Shown here: piece after piece, positions 50,769 to 60,439 of the stretch
Numbering within the stretch: the stretch's first letter is position 1
Layout of the letters: every line of letters starts with the position of its first letter
Assembly: GCF_027920545.1 (NCBI RefSeq)
Contig: NZ_CP115859.1
Location: 3,272,001-3,336,000 of the forward strand
Length of the DNA: 64,000 nt
DNA from: Chryseobacterium camelliae
Lineage (GTDB): Bacteria > Bacteroidota > Bacteroidia > Flavobacteriales > Weeksellaceae
Reading direction: 5' to 3'
Notes under the pieces: model-generated
The model's database searches: none
What the model was told of the DNA's origin: nothing
The model's input: only the letters and a program-made list of their open reading frames with translations
Program-made: the position numbers and the translations under genes

Positions 50769-53363
50769 ATGAAAAAAATAATTCTACCTGTGTTAATTGC
50801 TGTATTATCAGCAATGCCTTCCACTTTGTTTTCGCAAGATAACGAAAAACTTATTAAAGACTATATTTCTCAAAATAAACTAAGAGAATACAAAAAGTCT
50901 GACCTTACTAACTTTATCGTTGATAATGTAGATGCTTCAAAATCATTAAATGGGAATGTTGTAAAGTTTCAACAGACTTACAATGGTCTTCCTGTTTATA
51001 ATGCTGAAGGAACAGCTCTTATAAGAGATAATAAAATTATTTATTACACTGATACTTTTGTAAAAGATTACAGTTCTTCGGTTATGAATAGTGCAACCGT
51101 AAGTAAAATGGCTGCGCTTCAGAAAATTTCAGAAAATATTCAAAACCCAAAAGTTGCTTCTTATCCTGTTTTAGGATTTACTGAAGCCGAACCGGATAAT
51201 ACAAAAGCAGCAAAACAAAGACTAGTCTATGTACAAGATGCTGGAGTATTGAAATTGGCATATCAATTCTCAGTTCCTGAGCCGGATGCGCCAAATTATT
51301 GGGATATTCTTGTGGATGCAACTAATGGAAATATTATTAGTAAGCTTGATTTGAATTTATCATGTAATTTTCATGATGATGCATTTTCACATGATAATTC
51401 CCATTTTCAAAATGATTTTATTGGACCTTTAAATGGAAGTCAACAAAATTTTTCCTTTTTGGTACCTGACAACGCATCATATAACATTTTTCCCTTACCA
51501 TTAGAAGCTCCTACATTCGGATCAAGGGCTATTGTTAATAATCCATGGAATTTGACTGCTTCTCCAGAAGGATGGCATTATGATGGAACAACACATTATA
51601 CAATCACAAGAGGGAATAATGCTCATGCTTACGAAGATACTTCAGCTCTTAATTCAGGAACCTCTCCTGATGGAGGAGCCTCTCGAAATTTTAATTTTCC
51701 TTTTAGTATTAATGGCGATCCTTTTACCAACCAAAATGCTGCGATTACTAATTTATTTTATATGAATAATAAAATGCATGATATTTTTTATGCATTTGGT
51801 TTTACTCCGGCGGCAAGAAATTTTCAAAATACAAACTTTGGTCTTGGTGGCTTTGGAGGTGATTATGTAAACGCTGAAGCGCAAGATGGAGGAGGGACTA
51901 ATAATGCAAATTTTGCTTCTCCTTCGGATGGAAATAAACCAAGAATGCAAATGTATCTTTGGACACCTACAACTCCAAGAATATTCTTTTATAATGCACC
52001 AACTGTTGCAATTCCAAGACAACCGGGTGCAGGAACGGCGCAATTTGGTCCTGCTTTAAATGCTACAGGAGTTACAGGTAATGTACAATTAGCTTCGGTT
52101 ATAGATGGATGTACTGCTTTACCAGCAGGTTTACTTACTGGGAAGATTGGCTTGATGGAAAGAGGTACCTGTTCTTTTACTGTGAAAGTAAAAAATGCAC
52201 AAAATGCAGGAGCAACTGCTGCTATTATATATAATGATGCCATAAACGGAGATACTCTTTTGACCATGGCCGGAACGGATGCAACCGTTACTATCCCTTC
52301 TGTTTTTATTGGTAATACCGAAGGTGAGTATATAAAAACACATCTGGCAGCTAATACTACAGTAAATGTAACACTAAAAAATGATCCTGCGTCATCAATT
52401 ACTCCAGATGGAGATTTTGATAATGGAATTATTGCTCATGAATATGGACATGGAATTTCAAACAGATTAACAGGTACAGGTTCTGGATGTCTAAGTTCGT
52501 CTGCTGATAAAGAACAAATGGGAGAAGGGTGGTCAGACTTTTTTGCCTTAATGCTTACTAATAAACCGGGTGATAATGCTTCTGTTCCGAGAGGAATTGG
52601 AACTTATGCAGTTGGTCAGTCAACAACAGGTGGAGGGATCAGACCGGCAAGATACTCTCCCGATTTCACAATTAATGATTTTACATATGGAGATACTAAT
52701 GGATTAGAATATAATAATGGTTCTGCTATTGTTCCTGATGTACATTCTATTGGTTTTGTATGGGCAACAATGCTATGGGATCTCCATTGGCAATACGTTG
52801 CAAAATATGGTTATTCGTCGGATGTTATGGCAAATACAACTAATGGTAGTTCAAGAGTATTACAATTGGTTACAGATGCTTTGAAACTTCAAATTTGTAA
52901 TCCTACTTTTGTTGATGGTAGAAATGCTATTTTACAAGCAGAATTGGCTACAACGGGAGGTGCTGATAAATGTATGATTTGGAGAACTTTTGCAAAAAGA
53001 GGTCTGGGTTTAAATGCTTCTGCAGGTTCTAAAACTAATATTAATGACCAGACAGAAGATTTCACAGTTCCTGCGGAATGTGTATTGGCAACTGATGAAG
53101 TTAAATCTGTTAAAGAAAATACAATTTCAATTTATCCAAATCCGGCTAAGAATGAATTCTTTATTAATTTCCCAAGTAATACACTAGGAAAAGTAAGCGT
53201 AGAAATTTACGATATGTCAGGTAAATTAATTTCTACAGAAGATAAAATTTCGCCGGAGGCTAAGAAATCAATTTCAACAGATAAGTTGATTAACGGAACT
53301 TATATGGTGAAAGTAAAAGGTATTGGTATTGATACAGCTTCAAAAGTTATTGTTAAAAAATAA
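50769..53363 (+). CDS. M36 family (fungalysin) metallopeptidase with PA domain and T9SS type A sorting domain
   Basis: This 864-residue secreted protease has a signal peptide (to about residue 22), an FTP/PepSY-type propeptide (to about 195, VVKFQQTYNGLPVYNAEG) and an M36 catalytic domain. The zinc motif HEYGH lies at 557-561 (Asp-Asn-Gly-Ile-Ile-Ala before it), with the third ligand Glu586 in GEGWSDF. A protease-associated domain of about 95 residues (about 440-535, with LMERGTCSFTVKVKNAQNAG) is inserted before the zinc motif, a known architecture. The C-terminus (SIYPNPAKNEFFINF, then IYDMSGKLIST and INGTYMVKVKG) is a type A sorting domain. It follows rpsA after a terminator and has a -7-like TAAATTAG 16 bases upstream. 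Confidence 0.94.
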   Translation: MKKIILPVLIAVLSAMPSTLFSQDNEKLIKDYISQNKLREYKKSDLTNFIVDNVDASKSLNGNVVKFQQTYNGLPVYNAEGTALIRDNKIIYYTDTFVKDYSSSVMNSATVSKMAALQKISENIQNPKVASYPVLGFTEAEPDNTKAAKQRLVYVQDAGVLKLAYQFSVPEPDAPNYWDILVDATNGNIISKLDLNLSCNFHDDAFSHDNSHFQNDFIGPLNGSQQNFSFLVPDNASYNIFPLPLEAPTFGSRAIVNNPWNLTASPEGWHYDGTTHYTITRGNNAHAYEDTSALNSGTSPDGGASRNFNFPFSINGDPFTNQNAAITNLFYMNNKMHDIFYAFGFTPAARNFQNTNFGLGGFGGDYVNAEAQDGGGTNNANFASPSDGNKPRMQMYLWTPTTPRIFFYNAPTVAIPRQPGAGTAQFGPALNATGVTGNVQLASVIDGCTALPAGLLTGKIGLMERGTCSFTVKVKNAQNAGATAAIIYNDAINGDTLLTMAGTDATVTIPSVFIGNTEGEYIKTHLAANTTVNVTLKNDPASSITPDGDFDNGIIAHEYGHGISNRLTGTGSGCLSSSADKEQMGEGWSDFFALMLTNKPGDNASVPRGIGTYAVGQSTTGGGIRPARYSPDFTINDFTYGDTNGLEYNNGSAIVPDVHSIGFVWATMLWDLHWQYVAKYGYSSDVMANTTNGSSRVLQLVTDALKLQICNPTFVDGRNAILQAELATTGGADKCMIWRTFAKRGLGLNASAGSKTNINDQTEDFTVPAECVLATDEVKSVKENTISIYPNPAKNEFFINFPSNTLGKVSVEIYDMSGKLISTEDKISPEAKKSISTDKLINGTYMVKVKGIGIDTASKVIVKK

Positions 53364-53389
53364 CAGTCAATTCTATAGCTTAATATAAT

Positions 53390-53423
53390 AAAATCGCCGC
53401 GAGCTCTGCTCGCGGCGATTTTA
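53390..53423 (+). terminator. GC-rich terminator of the M36 gene
   Basis: AAAATCGCCGCGAGC and its perfect inverse enclose TCT. The GC-rich core is exceptional in this AT-rich region. T residues follow. Confidence 0.85.
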
Positions 53424-53469
53424 TTTATCTATTATGGTTTTATCAACGAAAATTTTAATTATTATATCA

Positions 53470-53477
53470 TACCTTTG
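53470..53477 (+). promoter_or_regulatory. -7 promoter box of the EamA gene
   Basis: TACCTTTG followed by C lies 21 bases before the ATG. No clear TTG upstream. Confidence 0.45.
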
Positions 53478-53498
53478 CAGGCTGTTCAAAAATGAATT

Positions 53499-54479
53499 AT
53501 GAAGAAGAAAAATATTTTTAAAGGAGTTTTATTTGTAGGAATTGGTGCCAGTATATATGGGATGTTGGCGACTTTTGTTAAACTGGCTTATCAGGATGGA
53601 TATACGACATCAGAAGTAACAACCTCTCAGTTTGTATTAGGGATATTGGGGCTTTTAATTTTAAATTTTATTCAGACGATAACTTCTAAAAAGGCATTGC
53701 CGTCACCAAGTTCGAAAGAAATCAGGGACCTGATGCTGGCGGGAACTTCATTAGGTTGCACAAGTTTATTTTATTATATAGCAGTTCAGTATATTAATGT
53801 TTCGGTTGCTATTGTTTTATTGATGCAGTCGGTTTGGTTTAGTGTGGTGGTTGAAAGTTTCATGATAAGAAAATTACCAAACACCAGAAAAGTAGTATCG
53901 GTAATTATTGTCTTAATAGGAACGGTTTTAGCAACGAATTTAATTAATTCAAAAGTAGAGCTCGATTGGAAGGGCGTTTTCTGGGGATTAATGGCCGCTG
54001 CTTCTTACACTTTGACTATGTTTACCTCAAATACATTGGCAACACACCTCCCGGTTTTCAGAAAAAGTTTTGTTATGCTTTGTGGAGGTTCCATCGTCAT
54101 TTTTGCATTTTTATTTTTTGCACAAATCGGTCCGCTATACTTTGATGGATTGAGATCAGTGTATCTTAACTTTACAGAAAATACGGAACATATCCGTGCT
54201 TTCGACTATTCCATTCTTTGGAAATATGGTTTGATATTATCTCTATTTGGAACCATTATTCCTCCTGTTTTATTTAATGTAGGTTTTCCGAATGCAGGAT
54301 TGGGATTGGGAAGTATCGTTTCATCATTAGAACTGCCTGTTTCCGTTACTATGGCTTTTGTGTTGTTGGGAGAAGAAGTGGTGTTCATTCAGTGGATTGG
54401 AATCGCTTTGATTCTTTTCGCGATTGTTTTAATGAATTTGCCTGCACAAAAAGAGTATAATGTAGCAGAATTATCTTAA
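53499..54479 (+). CDS. EamA/DMT family transporter
   Basis: This 326-residue protein has ten hydrophobic helices and the internal duplication typical of the drug/metabolite transporter superfamily (first EamA half starting GVLFVGIGASIYGMLATFVK, second WKGVFWGLMAAASYTLTMFT). The C-terminal PVSVTMAFVLLGEEVVFIQW stretch is characteristic. The substrate cannot be predicted. It is followed by its own terminator. Confidence 0.88.
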   Translation: MKKKNIFKGVLFVGIGASIYGMLATFVKLAYQDGYTTSEVTTSQFVLGILGLLILNFIQTITSKKALPSPSSKEIRDLMLAGTSLGCTSLFYYIAVQYINVSVAIVLLMQSVWFSVVVESFMIRKLPNTRKVVSVIIVLIGTVLATNLINSKVELDWKGVFWGLMAAASYTLTMFTSNTLATHLPVFRKSFVMLCGGSIVIFAFLFFAQIGPLYFDGLRSVYLNFTENTEHIRAFDYSILWKYGLILSLFGTIIPPVLFNVGFPNAGLGLGSIVSSLELPVSVTMAFVLLGEEVVFIQWIGIALILFAIVLMNLPAQKEYNVAELS

Positions 54480-54503
54480 AAAAATAATAATTAATACATG
54501 ATA

Positions 54504-54530
54504 AGCCGTTTCTTTGGGAACGGTTTTTTA
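54504..54530 (+). terminator. Terminator of the EamA gene
   Basis: CCGTTTC and GGAACGG pair (one G-T) around TTTG, followed by six T. Confidence 0.7.
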
Positions 54531-54554
54531 TTTTTAGTACTTAAATAAAATTTT

Positions 54555-55550
54555 ATGAAAAATTTTAGAAATATGGTTGCCGTTGTAATAATATCTATGG
54601 CATCGAATTTTGCTTTTTCCCAAGTAAAACCTTTAGATGTGGAGCTTACAAATTATCAATATCCTTACAAAGTTTATTTTTACAATTTTAAATCTCAGAA
54701 CAACGATTTGAAAATGGCTTATATGGATGTAAAGCCAAAAGCTGCAAATGGAAAAACAATACTGCTTCTTCATGGAAAAAACTTTAATGGAGCATATTGG
54801 GAGAAAACGGCAAAAGACCTTTCAGATAAAGGATTTAGAGTGATTATTCCGGATCAGATAGGATTTGGGAAATCTTCAAAACCTCAAAATTATCAGTTTT
54901 CGTTTTCTCAGTTGGCAGACAATACAAAAGCTGTTTTAGATAAGTTAAAAATTGATAAAGCCATTGTTTTAGGGCATTCGATGGGAGGGATGATCGCTAC
55001 GAGATTTACTTTGTCGTATCCGGAAAAAGTTCAGAAGCTTATTCTCGAAAACCCTATCGGATTAGAAGATTATAAAACTTTTGCAGCGTATCAGACAATC
55101 GATCAGGCGTATCAGTCGGAATTAAAAAATACAGCCGAGACTTATAAAAATTATCAGTTGAAATTCTATTACGATAATAAATGGAAAGATGAATATCAGC
55201 CTTGGCTGGATTTAATTGCCGGTTGGACTTTGCATCTGGATTATCCGAAAGTAGCTTGGGATGCAGCTTTAACGTCAGACATGATCTACAATCAGCCGGT
55301 TTGTTATGAATTTAAAAATATCAAAACTCCGACCTTATTAATTATCGGAACAAGAGATAGAACAGCGATAGGAAAAGACAGGGCTCCAAAAGAACTTCAG
55401 CCTAAAATGGGGCAGTATCAGGAATTGGGAAAGAAAACACAACAACAAATCGAAGGTTCAAAATTGGTTGAAATTGAAAATGTAGGACATCTTCCGCATA
55501 TTGAAGTCTATGATCAATTCTGGGCTGCGTTGTATGGTTTTATTAAATAA
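54555..55550 (+). CDS. Secreted alpha/beta hydrolase
   Basis: This 331-residue protein has a signal peptide (ending AFSQ) and an alpha/beta hydrolase fold. The oxyanion strand LLLHGKNFNGAYWEKTA, the nucleophile elbow LGHSMGGMIA, an acidic residue in LLIIGTRDRTAIGKD and the His in NVGHLPHIEVYDQF give a complete triad. Periplasmic location is likely. The substrate is unknown; the sequence is closest in style to haloperoxidase- or esterase-like members. Confidence 0.88.
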   Translation: MKNFRNMVAVVIISMASNFAFSQVKPLDVELTNYQYPYKVYFYNFKSQNNDLKMAYMDVKPKAANGKTILLLHGKNFNGAYWEKTAKDLSDKGFRVIIPDQIGFGKSSKPQNYQFSFSQLADNTKAVLDKLKIDKAIVLGHSMGGMIATRFTLSYPEKVQKLILENPIGLEDYKTFAAYQTIDQAYQSELKNTAETYKNYQLKFYYDNKWKDEYQPWLDLIAGWTLHLDYPKVAWDAALTSDMIYNQPVCYEFKNIKTPTLLIIGTRDRTAIGKDRAPKELQPKMGQYQELGKKTQQQIEGSKLVEIENVGHLPHIEVYDQFWAALYGFIK

Positions 55551-55569
55551 AGAAGAAGCCGTTAAAAAT

Positions 55570-55604
55570 AAAAAGAGACTCCTAAAAATTAGCAGTCTCT
55601 TTTT
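55570..55604. terminator. Bidirectional terminator between the hydrolase and rplS
   Basis: AAAAAGAGACT and AGTCTCTTTTT form a perfect 11-base stem with a 13-base loop and A/T runs on both sides. Confidence 0.75.
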
Positions 55605-55623
55605 GTATGTATTGTTGTCTGAA

Positions 55624-55980
55624 TTATTTCTTCTTGTAAGCAGCGTCTTTAATTCTAGCTTTCTTACCTCTAAGATCTCTGAAGTAATAGATTCTAGATC
55701 TTCTAACTCTACCTCTTCTATCAACTTCAATTTTTTGTAAAGCTGGCATGTTGATTGGGAATACTCTCTCAACACCTACATCTCCACTCATTTTTCTGAT
55801 AGTGAAAGTTTTTGTAGAACCAGTACCTCTTAATTGGATAACTGTTCCTTTGAAGAACTGAGTTCTAGTCTTTTGTCCTTCTTTAATTTCGTAATACACA
55901 GTAATTGTATCACCTGCTTTGAATTCAGGGAATTCTTTTTTCGCAATGTACTTGTCTTGTACGTACTTTAATAAATCCAT
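55624..55980 (-). CDS. rplS: 50S ribosomal protein L19
   Basis: This 118-residue basic protein sits at the subunit interface and helps bridge 30S and 50S. The family segments FKAGDTITVYYEIKEGQKTR, QFFKGTVIQLRGTGSTKTF, GVERVFPINMPALQKIEV and RRGRVRRSRIYYFRDLRGK are complete. It stands apart from trmD and rpsP and has a consensus promoter of its own. Confidence 0.97.
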   Translation of the reverse strand: MDLLKYVQDKYIAKKEFPEFKAGDTITVYYEIKEGQKTRTQFFKGTVIQLRGTGSTKTFTIRKMSGDVGVERVFPINMPALQKIEVDRRGRVRRSRIYYFRDLRGKKARIKDAAYKKK

Positions 55981-56048
55981 TATTAATAAATAAAATGTTA
56001 AAGCTAAGCAACTTACACGCTTATCGTCAGAGGTTGAATAACAGGATG

Positions 56049-56079
56049 CAAAAATATAACTTTTTTATATAAAAACCAA
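56049..56079 (-). promoter_or_regulatory. Promoter of rplS
   Basis: On the minus strand TTG (56079-56077) and TATTTTTG (56056-56049) are 20 bases apart, followed by C. Transcription should start near 56042, giving a leader of about 60 bases that holds an AGCTTTAACATTTT stretch. Confidence 0.7.
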
Positions 56080-56223
56080 TACCTTACATAATATTTTTGA
56101 ATAAAATTTGGACAGAAAAAATAAAAAGCTTTTCTATTTTTCAAAATAATGCTTTGGAAGAAGTCGTTTTCGCAGTTTCATAAAAATGTTTAAATTTAGA
56201 ACTCAAAATTTAATAGCAAAATA

Positions 56224-56925
56224 ATGATAGATAAAAGAGTAAAAAATGCAAAGGAAGCCATCGAAGGAATTCAGGACGGAATGACGTTGATGTTGGGCGG
56301 ATTTGGTCTTTGTGGTATCCCCGAAAATTCAATTAACGCTTTGGTAGAGAGTGATGTAAAAGATCTTACATGTATTTCAAATAATGCGGGTGTTGATGAT
56401 TTCGGATTAGGTTTGTTGCTTCATAAAAGACAAATAAAGAAGATGATTTCTTCTTACGTAGGGGAAAATGCAGAATTTGAAAGACAAATGCTTTCCGGTG
56501 AATTAGACGTAGAACTGACTCCTCAAGGGACTTTGGCGGAAAAATGCAGAGCTGCCCAGGCTGGAATTCCGGCTTTTTACACCCCTGCAGGTTTCGGAAC
56601 TGAAGTGGCAGAAGGAAAAGAAGTAAAAAATTTCAAAGGAAAACCTCATATTCTTGAGCATGCTTATGAAGCTGATTATTCAATTGTAAAAGCCTGGAAG
56701 GGTGATCATGCAGGAAACCTGATTTTTAAAGGTTCGGCAAGAAATTTCAATCATCCGATGGCAGGAGCAGGAAAAATTACCATTGCAGAAGTGGAAGAAT
56801 TGGTAGAACCGGGAGAATTGGATCCGAACGAGATTCATATTCCGGGAATTATGATCCAGAGAATTTTCCAGGGAGAAAAATTTGAAAAAAGAATCGAACA
56901 AAGAACAGTTAGAAAAAGAGATTAA
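56224..56925 (+). CDS. scoA: Succinyl-CoA:3-oxoacid CoA-transferase subunit A
   Basis: This 233-residue protein is the alpha subunit of a 3-oxoacid CoA-transferase, which moves CoA from succinyl-CoA to acetoacetate in ketone-body or branched-chain degradation. [55 protein letters not shown] and [12 protein letters not shown] are family segments. The partner scoB is at 59699, not directly downstream: a reverse-strand pair of genes lies between. A -7-like TAAATTTA at 56191 lies 25 bases upstream. Confidence 0.93.
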   Translation: MIDKRVKNAKEAIEGIQDGMTLMLGGFGLCGIPENSINALVESDVKDLTCISNNAGVDDFGLGLLLHKRQIKKMISSYVGENAEFERQMLSGELDVELTPQGTLAEKCRAAQAGIPAFYTPAGFGTEVAEGKEVKNFKGKPHILEHAYEADYSIVKAWKGDHAGNLIFKGSARNFNHPMAGAGKITIAEVEELVEPGELDPNEIHIPGIMIQRIFQGEKFEKRIEQRTVRKRD

Positions 56926-56953
56926 TTTTTGAATCAATTTCTTTAAAAATAAA

Positions 56954-56977
56954 TACCCCGAAATCAACTTCGGGGTA
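56954..56977. terminator. Terminator after scoA
   Basis: TACCCCGAA and TTCGGGGTA form a perfect nine-base stem around six bases, followed by a T-rich stretch after four bases. Confidence 0.65.
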
Positions 56978-57076
56978 ATCTTTTATCAGTTAGTTCTTAT
57001 TTAGAATGAAGCAAACGCATAATGAAGAATCTTTATCCACAATCATTTAAACTTCCCGCATCCATTGCCCGACTTC

Positions 57077-57757
57077 CTACAATCTATACCCAACCCTCAA
57101 TCCAAAACAAAAATTAAATACATTTCCGGAACTTTCTTCTAAATCTAATCTTTTAAAAAGTGGAACTGTATCACTTCCAATGATTTGATCTTTCGTTTTA
57201 TCATATTAAACATCAACATTATTTATTTTTCGGTGCATTATTCCCAATCCTGCATAAGGTTCCAAAATGATTTTCTTTGATACTGAAATTTGATTTCCGA
57301 ACATGATAGTAAAACCTTTTGCCGTTCTTTTCGTTCCAAAATAATCTGTGTATTGCTTTGAATCATCATCTTTCGGCGAATACTCTAAAGAATTGGTACT
57401 CTCATTTTCACGATAAAAAAGCTGCAATCCGACATAGAATTCACTTCTTTTAGACTCAGTTTTTGAATTGATGAATTTGAATACATAAACCCTTCCTTCA
57501 AGATTTGTTTTAAAACCTTTTGATTTCAATATGATATTATCGGGTGTATTAAAATCATACAATTGATATCCAAATTCAGCATTCACGCTGAAATAGAGAT
57601 TGATTTTTCTTTCAGCAGATATTTGCAACGTCGGATAAGATACAACATCCACCAGCTGCGTCGCATTCAGTTTTAAAATCCAATTGCTCTCTTTTGATTC
57701 TTGTGCAAAAATTAAAGCTGAAAATGGTAAAATAAGAAGGGTTAAAAGTTTTTTCAT
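57077..57757 (-). pseudogene. Outer-membrane barrel-like protein interrupted by an in-frame TAA
   Basis: The open frame from the ATG at 57757 gives 183 residues with a signal peptide (MKKLLTLLILPFSALIFAQ) and alternating beta strands (INLYFSVNAEFGYQLYDF, RSEFYVGLQLFYRE, KGFTIMFGNQISV, IILEPYAGLGIMHRKI). It ends with a TAA at 57206-57208. In the same frame translation continues for 42 codons (starting YDKTKDQI) to a TAG at 57077-57079, ending FNFCFGLRVGYRL, exactly the C-terminal strand expected of an outer-membrane barrel. The gene therefore looks like a full-length barrel with one premature stop near its end. It may be a true pseudogene, a truncated but working protein, or a sequencing error. 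It lies 15 bases downstream of the ABC exporter, same strand. Confidence 0.75.
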
Positions 57758-57772
57758 TGAAATTAGTTTATG

Positions 57773-59575
57773 TTAAGCCTGTGTTTCCGCAGTTTTCCTT
57801 TCCCCGATCTGCTGTCTCCACATGGCGTAATATAACCCCTTCTCTTCAATTAACTGTAAATGCGATCCCGTTTCTACGATCTGTCCACGTTCCAGAACGT
57901 AAATTCTGTCCGCATGCATAATTGTGCTTAATCTGTGCGCAATAAGAACCGTAATTTGTTCTTTTTCCTTTGAAATTTCTTTAATAGTCGTTGTAATCTC
58001 TTCTTCTGTGATGCTGTCTAATGCAGAAGTGGCCTCATCAAAAATAAGCAAATGCGGTTTTCTCAATAAAGCTCTTGCAATGGCAATTCTCTGTTTCTCG
58101 CCACCGCTTAATTTTAACCCGCCTTCACCGATTACCGTTTCTATTCCGTTTTCTGCACGTTCTAAAAGTGCTGTACAGCTGGATTTCTTTAGAGCTAATT
58201 GTAAATCTTCATCAGTTGCAGCAGGATTTACGAACAAGAGATTTTCTTTGATGGTTCCGGCAAAAAGTTGGGTATCCTGTGTTACAAAACCAATCTGGTT
58301 TCTCAGTTCATCGAAATCAAATTCCTTCCCGTCAATATGATTATAAAAAATAGAACCTTCCTGAGGTCTGTACAAGCCAACCAGTAATTTAACCAATGTA
58401 CTTTTTCCGGAACCGCTGGGACCGACAAAAGCAATGGTTTCCCCATTTTTCACAGCAAAGGAAATAGAATTCAATGCTTTATAATGAGCGGTCTGATGCT
58501 GAAAAGAAACTTTTTGGAATTCCAGTTCTTCGATAGCTCCGATTTTCTTTGGTTTCAAAGGTTTCGGTTCAACCTCTTTTTTCATTACTCTGTCGAAATT
58601 ATTCAAAGAAGCCTGAGCTTCACGGTAAGAAATAATGATATTCCCGATTTCCTGCATCGGTCCGAAAATAAAGAATCCGTAAAACATCAATGATAAATAC
58701 TGTCCCGGAGTTACAATATTTTTAAAGATCAGCAATAATAAAGTGAAAGTAATGGTTTGCTGTAAAAAGTTAACCAATGTTCCCTGCACAAAGCTTAAAG
58801 AACGGATGCTTTTTACCTTTCTTAATTCCAGATTCAGGATTTTATAGGTATTGTTGTTCAGACGTTCCACTTCCTGATTGGTCAATCCTAAACTTTTTAC
58901 AATTTCAATATTTCTGAGACTTTCGGTTGTGCTTCCTGCTAAATTGGTAGTTTCCGTTACAATATTTTTCTGAATGGTTTTAATCCTTTTACTCAATAAA
59001 TTAGTAACCACCGCAATAAGAACAATCCCGACCACATAAACAGGCATGATCGTCCAATGCAGGCGAATTGCATACACTGAAACGAAGATGATACTTACCA
59101 AAATCCCGAAAAATACGTTAATGAAATTATTGATAAACTTCACAGAATCCTCACGAACTTTAGTTAAAATAGAAAGCGTTTCACCACTTCTCTGGTCTTC
59201 AAATTCCTGGAAAGGCAGTCTCATAGAATGCTTTAAACCATCAGTGAAAATCTGGGCTCCAAACTTTTGAATAATCACATTCACGACATAATCCTGAAAT
59301 GCTTTTGCAATTCGGCTTACCATTGCAGTTCCGATCAACAGTCCCAGAAAATAAAATACACCGTGGTAGATATCGGTTCCGTAAAGATATTCATTCAGGC
59401 TTCTCGGAAGCAGTTTTTCCTTATCAAAAAAGTTAGGATGGGTGACCAGTTTGTCTAATATATTTCCGGTAATGGCCGGAGCAAATAATGAAAACACCTG
59501 ATTGATTGAGGCTAATAAAAGGGATGCTAATATCAGCCATTTATATGGTTTTAAATAGTTTAATAAAATTTTCAT
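57773..59575 (-). CDS. ABC exporter (fused permease and ATPase)
   Basis: This 600-residue half-transporter has six TM helices in the first 310 residues and a C-terminal ATPase with Walker A GPSGSGKST (385-393), signature LSGGEKQRIAIARAL (489-503), Walker B LLIFDEATSALD (509-520) and the H-loop AHRLSTI. As a type IV exporter it should act as a homodimer, exporting a lipid, peptide or drug; the substrate is unknown. It is divergent from scoB, sits between scoA and scoB, and reads into the interrupted barrel gene. A -7 box TAAATTTG (minus, 59602-59595) lies 19 bases before the ATG. Confidence 0.92.
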   Translation of the reverse strand: MKILLNYLKPYKWLILASLLLASINQVFSLFAPAITGNILDKLVTHPNFFDKEKLLPRSLNEYLYGTDIYHGVFYFLGLLIGTAMVSRIAKAFQDYVVNVIIQKFGAQIFTDGLKHSMRLPFQEFEDQRSGETLSILTKVREDSVKFINNFINVFFGILVSIIFVSVYAIRLHWTIMPVYVVGIVLIAVVTNLLSKRIKTIQKNIVTETTNLAGSTTESLRNIEIVKSLGLTNQEVERLNNNTYKILNLELRKVKSIRSLSFVQGTLVNFLQQTITFTLLLLIFKNIVTPGQYLSLMFYGFFIFGPMQEIGNIIISYREAQASLNNFDRVMKKEVEPKPLKPKKIGAIEELEFQKVSFQHQTAHYKALNSISFAVKNGETIAFVGPSGSGKSTLVKLLVGLYRPQEGSIFYNHIDGKEFDFDELRNQIGFVTQDTQLFAGTIKENLLFVNPAATDEDLQLALKKSSCTALLERAENGIETVIGEGGLKLSGGEKQRIAIARALLRKPHLLIFDEATSALDSITEEEITTTIKEISKEKEQITVLIAHRLSTIMHADRIYVLERGQIVETGSHLQLIEEKGLYYAMWRQQIGERKTAETQA

Positions 59576-59698
59576 TCGTAAAATTAAAAGTTCACAAATT
59601 TACAACAAATTGAAAAGCGAAAATTATCATAGGATAAGAAAAGAAACTATTTCGTAATTCTGAAAAAATGGCTAATTTGGCGGGATTAAGATTATGCT

Positions 59699-60352
59699 AT
59701 GCTAACTAAAGAACAAATTGCGCAAAGAATTTCCAGAGAAGTAAAGGACGGGTATTATGTAAATTTAGGAATCGGAATTCCAACATTGGTTGCCAACTAC
59801 GTTCCGGACAATCTTTCCGTAGAATTTCAGAGCGAAAACGGAGTGTTGGGAATGGGGCCGTTTCCTTTTGAAGGAGAAGAAGATGCAGATGTCATCAATG
59901 CTGGAAAACAGACAATAACGATTCTGGATGGAGGTTCATTTTTCGATTCAGCTTTCAGTTTCGGGATGATCCGTGCTCAAAAAGTAGATTTGACTATTCT
60001 TGGAGCTATGGAAGTTTCTGAAAACGGAGATATCGCCAACTGGAAAATTCCCGGGAAAATGGTAAAAGGAATGGGAGGAGCAATGGATTTGGTGGCTTCG
60101 GCAGAAAATATTATTGTGGCGATGATGCACGTTAATAAAGCCGGAGAAAGTAAAATTCTTAAAAAATGCTCACTTCCTTTAACGGGGGTTAATTGTGTAA
60201 AAAGAGTGGTTACAGAATTAGCGGTTTTGGATGTTACTCCGGCTGGTTTCAAGCTTGTTGAAAGAGCTCCCGGAGTTTCAGTAGAACACATTATCCAATC
60301 TACAGAAGCAGATTTGATCATTGAAGGAGAAATTCCTGAAATGCAATTCTAA
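59699..60352 (+). CDS. scoB: Succinyl-CoA:3-oxoacid CoA-transferase subunit B
   Basis: This 217-residue beta subunit carries the catalytic Glu46 of SENGVLGMGP, which forms the enzyme-CoA thioester. NLGIGIPTLVANYVPDNLSV, ILDGGSFFDSAFSFGMIRAQ and GKMVKGMGGAMDLVASAENI are family segments. Together with scoA it should form the heteromeric transferase, but 2.8 kb of reverse-strand DNA lies between them, so stoichiometric expression from one transcript is lost. A strong terminator follows. Confidence 0.94.
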   Translation: MLTKEQIAQRISREVKDGYYVNLGIGIPTLVANYVPDNLSVEFQSENGVLGMGPFPFEGEEDADVINAGKQTITILDGGSFFDSAFSFGMIRAQKVDLTILGAMEVSENGDIANWKIPGKMVKGMGGAMDLVASAENIIVAMMHVNKAGESKILKKCSLPLTGVNCVKRVVTELAVLDVTPAGFKLVERAPGVSVEHIIQSTEADLIIEGEIPEMQF

Positions 60353-60357
60353 AATAT

Positions 60358-60387
60358 AAAGAAGCCTTGTCTCGACAAGGCTTCTTT
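60358..60387 (+). terminator. Terminator of scoB
   Basis: AAAGAAGCCTTGTC and GACAAGGCTTCTTT form a perfect 14-base stem around TC. Confidence 0.85.
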
Positions 60388-60439
60388 ATTGAAATATTTG
60401 GCATCTAGTAGTAAAATTGACCTAGGAAATCGTAGCGTT

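Noticed and set aside
56978..57076. Possible small gene between scoA and the interrupted barrel gene
   Set aside because: The spacer shows repetitive strings (ACTTCCCGCATCCATTGCCC, then ACTTCC) but no start codon with a sensible frame.
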